Assembly: GCA_963807015.1 (NCBI GenBank)
Contig: CAWEAS010000028.1
Location: 539,582-603,581 of the forward strand
DNA: 64,000 bases
Direction of reading: 5' to 3'
DNA from: JAJPKK01 sp963807015
Lineage (GTDB): Bacteria > Pseudomonadota > Alphaproteobacteria > Rhizobiales > Xanthobacteraceae
Made by a program: the position numbers and the translations under genes. Positions 1 to 9,387 of this stretch are shown piece by piece (position 1 is the first letter of the stretch; each line of letters starts with the position of its first letter). A model generated the notes under the pieces. That model saw only the letters and a list, made by a program, of their open reading frames with translations. It ran no database searches and was not told where the DNA came from.

Positions 1-709
1 GAGTGAATGCAAGCTCGGGATTATCCTCGGTTAATATGACATCGCCATAGGCCTCGGCCACCGGAGCAAAGCTTCTGCGGTGATGCGCCGTCGGCCCTAG
101 GCGCGTGAGCGCCTTGCGATGCTCCGGCACGGAATAGCCCTTGTGACGCTCGAAGCCGTAGCCGGGATGCGCGGCGCCGACCCGAACCATCAGACGGTCA
201 CGCACCACCTTGGCGACGATCGAAGCGGCGGCGATCGACAGCACCAACGCATCGCCGTCGACGATCGCTTCGCAGTCACAGCCGGCGGCAATACGATCGA
301 TGCCGTCCACGAGCACAAGCTTCGGCCGCACCGGCAACGCAGCGACCGCGCGTGCAAGCGCCCACAGCGAAGCTTGGCGGATATTGTCGCGATCGATGCG
401 CGCCCGCGAACCGAAGGCGACGCCGACCTGCGCCGTCGCGCAGATGCGCTCGTAGAGTTTTTCCCGGTCGGGAGCTGCAAGTTTCTTCGAATCGTCCAGC
501 CCGCGCGGAATGCGCTTCGGATCAAGGATGACCGCCGCGGCAACTACCGGACCTGCGAGCGGTCCCCGCCCGACCTCATCGCAGCCGGCAACGGGAAAGA
601 TGCCGCGCTTCATCGCGGCCCGTTCCCGCTTGAACGTCGGGCGAACCGGCGGCTCATCGAGCGGCAGACGCGGTGCGGCGGGCGCGCGAACAACGGGCTT
701 TCGACTCAT
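1..709 (-). CDS. rnhB: Ribonuclease HII (3' end outside the window)
   Basis: Cleaves the RNA strand of RNA-DNA hybrids and removes ribonucleotides misincorporated into DNA. The frame is open from the window edge and gives at least 236 residues. It shows the RNase HII block AGCDEVGRGPLAGPV with the first catalytic acidic residues, DSKKL, LVDG, the conserved SIAAASIVAKVVRD and HPGYGFERHKGY near the end. The ATG at 709 gives an N-terminal extension of about 40 basic/Pro-rich residues before the core, usual in rhizobial RnhB. No stop is reached, so a few residues are missing. Family assignment is secure from the motifs. Confidence 0.93.
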   Translation of the reverse strand, partial: MSRKPVVRAPAAPRLPLDEPPVRPTFKRERAAMKRGIFPVAGCDEVGRGPLAGPVVAAAVILDPKRIPRGLDDSKKLAAPDREKLYERICATAQVGVAFGSRARIDRDNIRQASLWALARAVAALPVRPKLVLVDGIDRIAAGCDCEAIVDGDALVLSIAAASIVAKVVRDRLMVRVGAAHPGYGFERHKGYSVPEHRKALTRLGPTAHHRRSFAPVAEAYGDVILTEDNPELAFT

Positions 710-923
710 GCCGCATCCTGGCCGAGCCACGCCGCGATCGCAAGCGGGCGCGAGGATGGCTGTCGATATCGCTCGACAAGATTGAGGCAGCGCGCGGACG
801 CTTACCAAGCACCCATCAAAATTTGCTGAGAACACACCAGGGAACGCTCGGAGGAGAACCGTTCCCGGATTTCGCTCGCGCTCCTCCGGGCTAAGAGGTT
901 ACGTCATCATCCCAGAGATTTCA

Positions 924-2096
924 TTAAAACAAGCTCAGTTGCGCGCCTTGCGGGCGGGGCGGCTTGAAATGCTCGGTGGTCAGCGTCGTTTTGTTGACGT
1001 TGAGGCCAAGACGCGCACACGCGGTTTCGAACCGTTTGCGGATCATCCAGGCGTAGGGACCGCCGCCGGTCATACGTTTGCCGAAGGTTGCATCGTAGTC
1101 CTTGCCTCCCCGCGTCTGGCGGATCAGCGCGAAGACGTGACGCTCGCGGTCGGGGAAATTGGCGGCGAGCCATTCGCGAAACAGGTCTCGTACCTCGAGC
1201 GGCAAGCGCAGCAAGACGTAACCCGCCGACTCGACACCGCACGCGGCGGCTGCATCGAGGATGCGCTCGATCTCGGCATCGTTGATGGCAGGGATGACCG
1301 GGGCGACCATCACCGTTGTCGGAATGCCGGCAGCGGCGAGCGCCCGCAACGCCTCGAGACGACGCGGGGGCGTCGGCGCACGCGGCTCCATCACGCGCGA
1401 GAGCGAGGAGTCGAGCGAAGTCACCGAGATACCGACGCGCACCAGCTTGCGCGCCGCCATGCGCGAGAGAATGTCGATGTCGCGCGTTACGAGGTTCGAC
1501 TTGGTGACGATGCCGACCGGGTGGCCGGCGCGCTCCAATACCTCGAGCACGCGACGCATGATCTCGAAGCGCCGCTCGATCGGCTGGTAAGGGTCGGTAT
1601 TGGTGCCGATGGCAATGGTGCGCGGCGCGTAATTGCGTGCCGATAGCTCCCGCTCCAGCAACTCCGGTGCATCCGGCTTCATGAACAGCTTCGATTCGAA
1701 GTCGAGCCCGGGCGAAAGCCCGAGATAGGCGTGGGTCGGCCGCGCGAAGCAATAAATGCAGCCGTGCTCACAGCCGCGATAGACGTTGATCGAGCGGTCG
1801 AACGGGATATCGGGCGAAGCGTTGCGGGTGATGACCTTGCGCGCGGTGTCGACGGTGATCTCGGTCTTGAATGGCGGCAGGTCTTCAATCGATTGCCAGC
1901 CGTCGTCGAACGCCACGGCGACGCGCGGCTCGAAACGACCGGTGGCATTCGACTGCGCGCCGCGGCCTCGCCGTCGCACCGCATCGACCGCCGCCGAGAG
2001 GAGACCCTCGGTCGGCGGCACATCCACGCCCGCCGGACCGGGATGCGACTGGTCCGTGTCCGGCGGGCTTCGGCGAACAGAAGCTTGACGAACCAT
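924..2096 (-). CDS. PA0069-family (SPL-like) radical SAM protein
   Basis: 390 residues. A radical SAM [4Fe-4S] motif, C-x3-C-x2-C, is visible at Cys109, Cys113 and Cys116 within GCEHGCIYCFARP; the following residues match the SPL/Rv2578c-type family, whose reaction is not established. The N-terminal 60 residues are low-complexity and probably disordered. It lies upstream of rnhB on the same strand with a 214-bp gap. That gap holds a weak hairpin at 840-866 (7-bp GGGAACG/CGTTCCC arms) that could be a terminator. The family is well supported; the function is unknown. Confidence 0.85.
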   Translation of the reverse strand: MVRQASVRRSPPDTDQSHPGPAGVDVPPTEGLLSAAVDAVRRRGRGAQSNATGRFEPRVAVAFDDGWQSIEDLPPFKTEITVDTARKVITRNASPDIPFDRSINVYRGCEHGCIYCFARPTHAYLGLSPGLDFESKLFMKPDAPELLERELSARNYAPRTIAIGTNTDPYQPIERRFEIMRRVLEVLERAGHPVGIVTKSNLVTRDIDILSRMAARKLVRVGISVTSLDSSLSRVMEPRAPTPPRRLEALRALAAAGIPTTVMVAPVIPAINDAEIERILDAAAACGVESAGYVLLRLPLEVRDLFREWLAANFPDRERHVFALIRQTRGGKDYDATFGKRMTGGGPYAWMIRKRFETACARLGLNVNKTTLTTEHFKPPRPQGAQLSLF

Positions 2097-2169
2097 GGCT
2101 GAAGCTTAGTGCCTTGCCTAGAACGAAACAAGAACAATTTCGAAGACAGGAGTTACGGCTGCGTTCACA

Positions 2170-2217
2170 ATGACTTTACAACTCGACATGCCGTCGGGGC
2201 GGCCGCGCGACCTTTGA
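2170..2217 (+). CDS. Possible 15-codon leader ORF before the glycosyltransferase
   Basis: ATG at 2170 opens a 15-codon frame ending in TGA at 2215-2217. The final A of that stop is the first base of the glycosyltransferase ATG, a TGATG overlap typical of translational coupling. The downstream gene has no clear ribosome binding site of its own, which makes coupling plausible, but the leader also lacks a well-spaced site (nearest purine run 2146-2152). The peptide is not recognised. It could be chance. Confidence 0.2.
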   Translation: MTLQLDMPSGRPRDL

Positions 2218-2795
2218 TGATCAGCGTCATTATTCCGACTTTGAACAGCGAGCGTGCGCTGGTCCCGACACTTGCAGTTCTGGTGCCGGGCGCGGTGCGC
2301 GGCTTGGTGCGTGAGGTCATCATCTGCGACGGCGGTTCGACCGATGCCACGGTCGAGGTGGCAGACATCGCAGGCTGCACCGTCGTCACGTCGGCCGAGT
2401 CGCTGGCGCGCCGGCTAAAGGACGCCGCCGGCATGGCTCGCGCGCCCTGGCTGCTGTTTTTGCGTCCCGGGAGTGTCTTCGAGCCGAATTGGCTCGAGGA
2501 TGCCGCCAACGTCATCGGCCAAGCCGAGATCAATAAAGCCAAATCGGCGGCCGTATTCCGCAGGTTGACCTCCGCTAAGACAGATCAGCCACTGCGCGAA
2601 GCTCTCTCGCTCCTGGTATTTGCGGTCTGGGGACGGCCACATCCGGATCAGGGTCTGCTGATCGGAGCGCGTCACTATCAGGCGATCGGCGGTCACCGTG
2701 AGGGCGTCGCGGGCCCTGAAGCCGAACTGCTGGCGCGTCTTGGCCGCAGCTTGACGCTTCTGCGTAGCGGCGCGCGGCGAATCTCAGATGATTGA
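2217..2795 (+). CDS. Short family 2 (GT-A fold) glycosyltransferase
   Basis: About 192 residues from the ATG at 2217, chosen because the GT2 core MISVIIPTLNSE begins there; upstream codons in this frame look non-coding. The sequence has the nucleotide-sugar-binding start (VIIPTLN), the ICDGGSTDAT motif and a late GPEAELLARLGRS stretch resembling the acceptor-side region. It is much shorter than typical GT2 enzymes and has no membrane segment, so it is probably cytosolic. It may be a TIGR04283-like transferase. Donor and acceptor are unknown. It diverges from the radical SAM gene. Confidence 0.75.
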   Translation: MISVIIPTLNSERALVPTLAVLVPGAVRGLVREVIICDGGSTDATVEVADIAGCTVVTSAESLARRLKDAAGMARAPWLLFLRPGSVFEPNWLEDAANVIGQAEINKAKSAAVFRRLTSAKTDQPLREALSLLVFAVWGRPHPDQGLLIGARHYQAIGGHREGVAGPEAELLARLGRSLTLLRSGARRISDD

Positions 2796-2803
2796 CTTTA
2801 GCA

Positions 2804-2833
2804 ACAATTTAGTTGACATTGTCAATTAATTGT
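2804..2833. promoter_or_regulatory. Nested palindrome, likely MarR operator
   Basis: A perfect 6-1-6 palindrome TTGACA-t-TGTCAA at 2813-2825 sits inside an outer ACAATT...AATTGT pair (2804-2809, 2828-2833), ending 15 bp before the MarR-GNAT start codon. AT-rich palindromes of this size next to their own gene are typical MarR autoregulatory sites. TTGACA could double as a -35 element, but I see no good -10. Confidence 0.45.
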
Positions 2834-2848
2834 TCTCGGGCAATCAAC

Positions 2849-3778
2849 ATGTCGAGCGATGCCATCGCAGCCATCCGCGACTTCAACCGATTCTACACGC
2901 GCCAGATCGGCCTCCTGCAGGACGGAATGTTGGGCACTCCGTTTTCGCTGAGCGAGGCGCGCGTCCTTTACGAGATCGGTCAACGCGGAACCACGACTGC
3001 GGCTGAGCTCGCCGCCGATCTAGAGATCGATCCGGGATATCTGAGTCGCCTGTTGCGCGGCCTTGTGGACGCGGAGTTCATAGCGCGCGAACGCTCAGGC
3101 GCCGACCGGCGGCAAGCGGTTCTCGCTATGACGGCACGCGGTCGCGAGGCTTTCGCCTCGCTCAATCAGCGTTCCGAAGAGCTAGTTCGCGCCTTGCTTG
3201 CAAAGTTCGATGAAACTGATCGTCGCCGCCTCGTCGATGCGATGGCGACAATCCGCGCGCTGCTCAATGCCGGCGCTTCCGTCGCGGGCCCAGCGCCATC
3301 GCGCACGATTTTGCGAACGCACCGTCCCGACGATCTCGACTGGATGCTGGCGCGCCATGCGGCAATCTACGGCAGCGAATATGGCTGGGGATTGCAGTTT
3401 AGGCTGTTGGTGGCCGACATCATTGCCGATTTTCGCCGCGGCCATGATCCTGCGCGCGAGCGCTGCTGGATCGCGGAACGCGACGGCGAGCGGGCGGGCT
3501 CGGTCATGCTGGTGGATGCCGGGGACGGCGTCGCCAAGCTGCGGCTGCTGTTGGTCGAGCGAAACGCGCGAGGCTGCGGTGTCGGTCAGAACCTCGTCGA
3601 GGAATGCGTCCGCTTCGCCCGCGAGGCCGGATATCGCAAAATGACGCTGTGGACTCACAGCATCCTCATCGTGGCCCGCCAGATCTATGCGCGTGCCGGC
3701 TTCGTGCGGACCGCCGTGAAGCCGCATCGTGACTTCGGTGTCGATGTCGTCGGCGAAACCTGGGATCTGGATTTGTAG
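2849..3778 (+). CDS. MarR-type regulator fused to a GNAT acetyltransferase
   Basis: 309 residues from the ATG at 2849; the frame is open upstream, but the MarR domain starts at MSSDAIAAIRDFNRFYTRQIG. Residues 1-150 form a winged helix (recognition region AELAADLEIDPGYLSRLLRGL, wing with ERSGADRRQ). Residues 160-309 form a GNAT domain, with acetyl-CoA loop residues in NARGCGVGQNLVEEC and a C-terminal ARQIYARAGF strand-helix. Such fusions are known regulators with an attached acetyltransferase of unclear substrate. The upstream palindrome suggests autoregulation. It converges with moaB. Confidence 0.85.
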   Translation: MSSDAIAAIRDFNRFYTRQIGLLQDGMLGTPFSLSEARVLYEIGQRGTTTAAELAADLEIDPGYLSRLLRGLVDAEFIARERSGADRRQAVLAMTARGREAFASLNQRSEELVRALLAKFDETDRRRLVDAMATIRALLNAGASVAGPAPSRTILRTHRPDDLDWMLARHAAIYGSEYGWGLQFRLLVADIIADFRRGHDPARERCWIAERDGERAGSVMLVDAGDGVAKLRLLLVERNARGCGVGQNLVEECVRFAREAGYRKMTLWTHSILIVARQIYARAGFVRTAVKPHRDFGVDVVGETWDLDL

Positions 3779-3811
3779 CCGAGACCCTTGCTCACCGCTG
3801 CGGGAGGGAGC

Positions 3812-4375
3812 CTACACCGTCGCGCCTTGGGCTTTGGCACGACGCAAATGCTCGTCGAGGCGCGGCATGATCTCGACGAAATTGCAGGGGCGATAGCGGT
3901 AATCGAGTTGGTGCACCAATATCTCGTCCCAGGCATCGCGGCAGGCGCCCGGCGATCCGGGCAGACAGAAGATATAAGTCGCGCCGGCGACGCCCGCGGT
4001 TGCGCGCGTCTGAATCGCCGAGGTGCCGATCTTGGCGTGGCTCACCATCAGAAAGAGAGTAGCGAATCCTTCCATGCGCTTTTCGAACAACGGCTCGACC
4101 GCCTCCGGCGTGACATCGCGCCCGGTGAAGCCCGTGCCGCCCGTCGACACAATGACGTCGACGGCAGGGTCGGCGATCCACGCCTTCACTTGGCCGCGGA
4201 TTTTGTCCACATCATCGCTTACAATCCCGCGCGCGGCGACGGTATGGCCTGCCCTGGCGATGCGCTCGGCGAGTGTTGCTCCCGACTTGTCGTCATCGAG
4301 GGAGCGGGTGTCGGAGATGGTGAGGACCGCGATCTTCAGCGGAATGAACTGTCGTGTCGCGTCGATGCCGGGCAT
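3812..4375 (-). CDS. moaB: Molybdenum cofactor biosynthesis protein MoaB
   Basis: 187 residues, full length for MoaB/MogA. This family adenylylates molybdopterin before molybdenum insertion, in the cytosol. Visible signatures are LTISDTRS near the start, the STGGTGFTGRDVTPEAV molybdopterin-binding block and FCLPGSPGACRDAWDEIL. The C-terminus contains a RYRPCNF stretch usual in alphaproteobacterial MoaB. It stands alone here. The 296 bp between it and smc (4376-4671) hold both divergent promoters, and I recognise no further gene there. Confidence 0.93.
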   Translation of the reverse strand: MPGIDATRQFIPLKIAVLTISDTRSLDDDKSGATLAERIARAGHTVAARGIVSDDVDKIRGQVKAWIADPAVDVIVSTGGTGFTGRDVTPEAVEPLFEKRMEGFATLFLMVSHAKIGTSAIQTRATAGVAGATYIFCLPGSPGACRDAWDEILVHQLDYRYRPCNFVEIMPRLDEHLRRAKAQGATV

Positions 4376-4671
4376 GGCCGTCTCCTCAATTCATTTCAAT
4401 CTATGGTGCGGTCCGGTACGCAGCAAGGCGCGGGCGCAAAGCACAGTCGCGGGCTCTGGTGCAAGCGTCGCGCATCGGCGCACCCACAGGTTTTTGCGCT
4501 CAGCAACAAGCTTTGGAAAAGCACCGTTACCCGGTTGCCGGCTGTGGTCAGCCTATTCATTGTCCCACCGATGCGGTACTTGAAATGTGATTCGCGCCGG
4601 CATCGTGGGGGGCGCGAAACCTCTTCGAAGCGATCCAATCGTTGCGTCGCGGCGTGTGGGGAATACCATCG

Positions 4672-7600
4672 ATGAAGCTCACACGGTTGCGTCTGGCCGG
4701 GTTCAAGTCTTTTGTCGAGCCGACCGATTTCCTGATCGAGCCGGGGCTCACCGGCGTGGTCGGCCCGAACGGCTGCGGCAAATCGAACCTTGTCGAGGCG
4801 CTGCGCTGGGTCATGGGCGAGGCCTCGCACAAGGCAATGCGCGCGGCCGACATGGATGATGTCATTTTCTCCGGCAATACCGATCGCCCGGCCCGCAATC
4901 ACGCCGAAGTGTCGATGGCCATCGACAATAGTGACCGCACCGCGCCGGCGCAGTTCAACAATGACGATAGTCTCGAGGTTTCGCGCCGCATTGCGCGCGA
5001 GCAGGGCTCGACCTATCGACTCAACGGCCGCGAGGTGCGGGCGCGGGACATCCAAATCCTGTTTGCGGATGCCTCGACCGGCGCGCGCTCGCCGTCGATG
5101 GTGCATCAAGGGCGCATCGGCGAGATCATCCAGGCAAAGCCCGAGCAGCGCCGCCGCGTGCTGGAAGAAGCCGCCGGCATTTCCGGGCTGCACGCGCGCC
5201 GCCACGAGGCGGAACTGCGATTGCGCGCTGCCGAGCAGAACCTTACCCGGTTGGAAGACGTCATCGGCCAACTTGTCGCTCAGATCGATGCGCTCAAACG
5301 CCAGGCCCGCCAAGCGGTGCGCTACCGCAACCTGTCGCAGAGCATTCGCAAAGCGGAGGCTGCGCTGTTTCACGTCCGCTTGCTCGAGGCCGAGCGCGAG
5401 GTCGAAGCCGCGGGACTTGCGCACGAGAACGGGCTGCGTGACATCGTCGCGCGCACCGTAGCGGAAGCCGAAGTCGCGACGCGCCAGGCGTCGGCCGCTG
5501 CCGAACTGCCGGGACTGCGCGAGTCCGAGAAAGGCGCCGCCGCGGCACTGGCTCGGCTGACGCTCGCCCGCGATGCGCTGGAACGCGAAGAGGCCCGCGC
5601 CAAGGAGCGGCTCGCCGAATTGGCGCGGCGGCTCGTTCAACTCGGCGACGATGTCGAGCGCGAGCGACGCCAGTCGGCCGATGCCGACGCGGCATTGGGG
5701 CGGCTCTCCGCCGAGGCCGAGACACTGCGGCGCGAGGCAGAGGCAAGTTCGGAACGCCGCGGCGGCGTCGATGAACGTGTCGCTGCTGCGGACGCCGCTC
5801 TAGCCGCGACAGAGAAGACCTTCGCCGAAAAGACGGCGGCGCTTGCCGATCTCACCGCGAAGCGCACCCAGCTCGACACGGCGATACGCGACAACGAGAA
5901 ACGCCGCGCCAAGGTCGAGGCCGAACTTGTTGCGATCACCGCCGAGCTCGAAGGCTTGACCGCGAATACGGTCGATCTCGATGCCCTGGCGGCGGTGCTT
6001 GCGCAGGCGCAGGAAGCCGTGGCCGCCGCGGAAGCGAACGCCGTGCGCGCGGAAGCTGCCCATTCGGGCGCCCGCCAGGCGCTTGATGTTGCCCGGCAGC
6101 CGCTCGCCGAAGCCGAGCGCAATGCCCATCGCCTCGAAACCGAGGCGAAGACACTCGCGCGGCTGCTGCATGTGGAGAACAAGCAGCTGTGGCCTCCGGT
6201 GATCGACCTCCTCACCGTCGAGAAGGGCTACGAGACCGCGCTCGGTGCGGCGCTCGGTGACGACCTTGACGCTCCGGTCGAAGCCTCGGCGCCGATGCAC
6301 TGGGGCGGTGCGACGATCGATCCTGCCGACCCGGCGCTGCCGGCGGGCATTGAGCCACTCTCCAAATTCATCAGCGTGGCGCCTGAGGCCATGGCGCGCC
6401 GTCTCGCCCAGATTGGCGTTGTCGCTCGCGAGGACGGTGCGCGGCTTGTGCACGATCTCAAGCCAGGCCAACGCCTCGTCTCGCGCGAAGGCGACCTGTG
6501 GCGTTGGGACGGCTTTGCGGTCGCGGCCCACGCCCCGACAGGTGCGGCGCGGCGGCTCGCCGGACGCAATCGTCTCGCGGACATCGAGGCGGAGCTGCGC
6601 AGCGTCCGTGAGGCGATCGAGACGCGTCGCGCTGCGGTCGGCGCGGCAGAATCTGAAGTCGCCGCGACCCGCGACGCCGAGAACGCTGCGCGCAACGAGC
6701 GGCGCGAGCGCCAGCGCGAGGCTGACGCCGCGCGCGACCGGCACGCGGCCGGCGAGCGCGAACTCAATCGCATCTCTGGCCGCCGCGCGGCGCTCGTTGA
6801 GGCGCAGGCGCGGGTTGCAGCCGCCATTGCTGAAACTCAGACGGCCCATGAAGCAGCGGTTGCAGCGCAGGCAGCGCTTCCCCCGCCGGCCGAACTCGAA
6901 TCGGAGCTTGCGGCGATCCGCACCCAGGTTGCGGACGAACGCGGCAAGCTAGCCGAGGTTCGCGCCGAAGCACAGGCGTTGGCGCGCGAAATCGAGCTCG
7001 CCATGCGTCGGCTTGCGGCGATCGCGTCGGAGGCCGCGGACTGGACGGCGCGGCGTGACAGTGCCGCAGCCCAGATCACGACCATCGAGACACGTCTCGC
7101 CGAAACCCGCACCGAGCATGAAGGTCTCGTTAACGCCCCTCAGCTGTTCGAAGAAAAGCGCCTCGCGTTGATCGGCGAAATCGAGACCGCGGACGCGGAG
7201 CGACGCGCTGCCGCGGACCGGCTCGCTGCCGCCGAGACCGAACTCGCCGCCGCTGATGCCGACGCGCGCGCGGCGCACGATGCGCTTTCAGCGGCGCGCG
7301 AAGCCGCCGGCCGTGCCGAAGAGCGTCATCAGGGGCTCAAGCGTCGCCTTGCTGACCTCGCGGCGGAAATTCGCGAGGTCCTCGATACCGAGCTTTCGGC
7401 CTTGGCCGGTCTCGCCGGTTTCGAGCCAGACACGCCGTTGCCCGCCGTCGCCGACATCGAGGCCGAACTCGACAAGCTCAAGCGTGACCGCGAACGCCTT
7501 GGTGCGGTCAATCTGCGCGCTGAGGAAGAGCTGCGCGAAGTCGAGGCCCAGCACGCGTCGTTGGTCGGCGAACGCGACGATCTCGTCGAAGCGATCAAGC

Positions 7601-8127
7601 GGCTGCGCCAGGGTATCCAGAGCCTCAACCGCGAGGCGCGCGAACGGTTGCTCGCTTCATTCGAGGTTGTGAATTCGCATTTCCGCCGGCTGTTCACCGA
7701 CCTGTTTGGCGGCGGTACCGCCGATCTCCAATTGATCGAACACGAGGACCCGCTCGAGGCTGGGCTCGAAATTCTGGCCAAGCCGCCGGGCAAAAAGCCG
7801 GCGACGTTGTCGCTTCTCTCAGGCGGCGAGCAGGCGTTGACGGCACTGGCGCTGATCTTTGCCGTCTTCCTCACCAATCCGGCGCCTATCTGCGTGCTCG
7901 ACGAGGTCGACGCGCCGCTCGACGATCACAACGTCGACCGCTTCTGCGACCTCCTCGATCAGATGTCGAAGTCGACGGCCACGCGCTTCGTCGTCATCAC
8001 GCACAACCCGATCACCATGGCCCGCATGGATCGCCTGTTCGGCGTCACCATGGCCGAGCGCGGCGTGTCGCAACTCGTCTCGGTCGATCTCGAAGGCGCC
8101 GTACGCATCCGCGACAACGCCGCTTGA
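4672..8127 (+). CDS. smc: Chromosome segregation ATPase SMC
   Basis: 1151 residues from the ATG at 4672, chosen over an ATG ten codons upstream because the family starts MKLTRLRLAGFKSF. The head is split: Walker A GPNGCGKS at 31-38, and signature LSGGEQ near 1049 with Walker B ICVLDEVDAP near 1072. Between them are two long Ala/Glu/Arg-rich coiled coils (about 170-490 and 630-980) around a short hinge near 500-620 (LWPPVIDLLTVEKGYETALG). It organises and condenses the chromosome with ScpA/ScpB, which are not encoded here. Confidence 0.97.
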   Translation: MKLTRLRLAGFKSFVEPTDFLIEPGLTGVVGPNGCGKSNLVEALRWVMGEASHKAMRAADMDDVIFSGNTDRPARNHAEVSMAIDNSDRTAPAQFNNDDSLEVSRRIAREQGSTYRLNGREVRARDIQILFADASTGARSPSMVHQGRIGEIIQAKPEQRRRVLEEAAGISGLHARRHEAELRLRAAEQNLTRLEDVIGQLVAQIDALKRQARQAVRYRNLSQSIRKAEAALFHVRLLEAEREVEAAGLAHENGLRDIVARTVAEAEVATRQASAAAELPGLRESEKGAAAALARLTLARDALEREEARAKERLAELARRLVQLGDDVERERRQSADADAALGRLSAEAETLRREAEASSERRGGVDERVAAADAALAATEKTFAEKTAALADLTAKRTQLDTAIRDNEKRRAKVEAELVAITAELEGLTANTVDLDALAAVLAQAQEAVAAAEANAVRAEAAHSGARQALDVARQPLAEAERNAHRLETEAKTLARLLHVENKQLWPPVIDLLTVEKGYETALGAALGDDLDAPVEASAPMHWGGATIDPADPALPAGIEPLSKFISVAPEAMARRLAQIGVVAREDGARLVHDLKPGQRLVSREGDLWRWDGFAVAAHAPTGAARRLAGRNRLADIEAELRSVREAIETRRAAVGAAESEVAATRDAENAARNERRERQREADAARDRHAAGERELNRISGRRAALVEAQARVAAAIAETQTAHEAAVAAQAALPPPAELESELAAIRTQVADERGKLAEVRAEAQALAREIELAMRRLAAIASEAADWTARRDSAAAQITTIETRLAETRTEHEGLVNAPQLFEEKRLALIGEIETADAERRAAADRLAAAETELAAADADARAAHDALSAAREAAGRAEERHQGLKRRLADLAAEIREVLDTELSALAGLAGFEPDTPLPAVADIEAELDKLKRDRERLGAVNLRAEEELREVEAQHASLVGERDDLVEAIKRLRQGIQSLNREARERLLASFEVVNSHFRRLFTDLFGGGTADLQLIEHEDPLEAGLEILAKPPGKKPATLSLLSGGEQALTALALIFAVFLTNPAPICVLDEVDAPLDDHNVDRFCDLLDQMSKSTATRFVVITHNPITMARMDRLFGVTMAERGVSQLVSVDLEGAVRIRDNAA

Positions 8128-8153
8128 TAGGTGTCATCTACCATTGACTTGAG

Positions 8154-8262
8154 CGTCATTCCGGGGCGCCGTAGCGAAGCGAAGGCGAGCACGGAATCCC
8201 TAATCACTGACCGAGGAGTTATGGATTCCGGGTTCGCCGCCGCGCGGCGCCCCGGAATGACG
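8154..8262. repeat. Long palindromic intergenic repeat (RIME-like)
   Basis: An 18-bp arm at 8154-8171 is the exact reverse complement of 8245-8262 (CGTCATTCCGGGGCGCCG), and an inner pair (CGGAATCC near 8192, GGATTCCG near 8223) extends the fold. This is the general type of palindromic intergenic element common in Bradyrhizobium relatives. It lies between the smc stop and the convergent end of the Bug gene, where its hairpin could serve as a bidirectional terminator. Confidence 0.75.
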
Positions 8263-8270
8263 GTGTCGAT

Positions 8271-9230
8271 TTAATCCAGACGGATTCCCGTTTCGCGGAT
8301 CACCCGCGTCCACAAGTCGAACTCGGACTTGATGAACTTGTCGGTGTCCGCCGGCGGCATATCCACCAGGGCGCCGCCGCTCGTCTCGAATTGCTGCTTG
8401 AGGCTTGCGGCCGCGATACGCGTTTCTTCGCGCAGCCGCGCCAGGATCTCGGGCGGCGTACGGGAGGACGCGAAGAGGCCGATCCACGACTCGATGTCGA
8501 GTCCGGGGAGGCCTGCCTCCGCCATGGTCGGCAGACTCGGCAGCTGCGGGTAGCGCTGCGGCGCCAGCACGGCGATGCCGCGCAACTTGCGCGCCTTCAC
8601 ATAAGGCAGCGCGGCGGCCGCGGAATCGAACATGATGTCGACGCGGCCCGCAAAAAGGTCCGGATAGGCTGCCTGGGTGGTCCGATACGGAACTTCGACG
8701 ATGCTTGTGTGGATCAGCCGTGCGAATGTGGCGCCGACGATCTGCTGGCCACTGCCGGTGCCGGCATGGGCCAGCGACAGCTTCCCCGGGCTTTGGCGGG
8801 CGTAGCGGATGATCTCCGGGAGCGTCGTCTGCGGCAACTCGCTTCGAGCCACCATGATGTAGGGAAACGAGTAGACGATCGCGACCGCGGCGAAATCCTC
8901 GGGTTCGTAGGGCAGCTTTTGATAGAGCGCGAAATTGAAGACGAGATTGCTCAAGCCGCCGACGATGAGCGTATAGCCGTCAGCCGGAGCGGCGGCCGCC
9001 GACAGCGTGCCGACCAGCGTGCCCGCGCCGGTGCGATTCTCGACAAAGAATGTTTGCTTCAATTGCTCCGACAGGCGATTGGCGAGCAGGCGGCCGACGA
9101 AATCATAGGAACCGCCCGGCCCGATCGGCACAATGATGCGCACCGGATGATCCGGGTAGCTCTCGGCGTGCGGGTTGCCCTGCAGAGCGAGCGCCGTCAC
9201 GGCGGCGATGGCAAGCGTTCGAAACGGCAC
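8271..9230 (-). CDS. Bug/TctC-family periplasmic solute-binding protein
   Basis: 319 residues from a GTG at 9230, chosen because a signal peptide (VPFRTLAIAAVTALALQ...HAES) starts there; the longer frame adds a non-signal-like stretch of 48 residues. The mature protein has the family blocks RIIVPIGPGGSYDFVGRLLA, FFVENRTGAGT, DGYTLIVGG and VPYRTTQAAYPDLFAGRVDIMFD. Such proteins bind carboxylates for tripartite tricarboxylate transporters or act as orphans. No TctA/TctB genes are present nearby. It diverges from the next Bug gene across 157 bp. Confidence 0.88.
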   Translation of the reverse strand: MPFRTLAIAAVTALALQGNPHAESYPDHPVRIIVPIGPGGSYDFVGRLLANRLSEQLKQTFFVENRTGAGTLVGTLSAAAAPADGYTLIVGGLSNLVFNFALYQKLPYEPEDFAAVAIVYSFPYIMVARSELPQTTLPEIIRYARQSPGKLSLAHAGTGSGQQIVGATFARLIHTSIVEVPYRTTQAAYPDLFAGRVDIMFDSAAAALPYVKARKLRGIAVLAPQRYPQLPSLPTMAEAGLPGLDIESWIGLFASSRTPPEILARLREETRIAAASLKQQFETSGGALVDMPPADTDKFIKSEFDLWTRVIRETGIRLD

Positions 9231-9387
9231 GGACGGTCTCGGTTTCCTTTTCGGCCTCGCCCCTGAAGACAATATCCGCCCCGGCGCCACAGGGAAACTG
9301 CGATCGCGAGCGTGGATCGAGTGCGCCAAGCGAGGTTGCGAGCACGTGCCGATCGCGTAAGCTGCGCGTGCCATCAGGGGTTATCGC

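Noticed and set aside
4396..5640. 414-codon minus-strand frame over the smc start
   Set aside because: It overlaps the conserved ATPase head of smc, has no recognisable domain, and its composition is the usual antisense shadow of a GC-rich gene.
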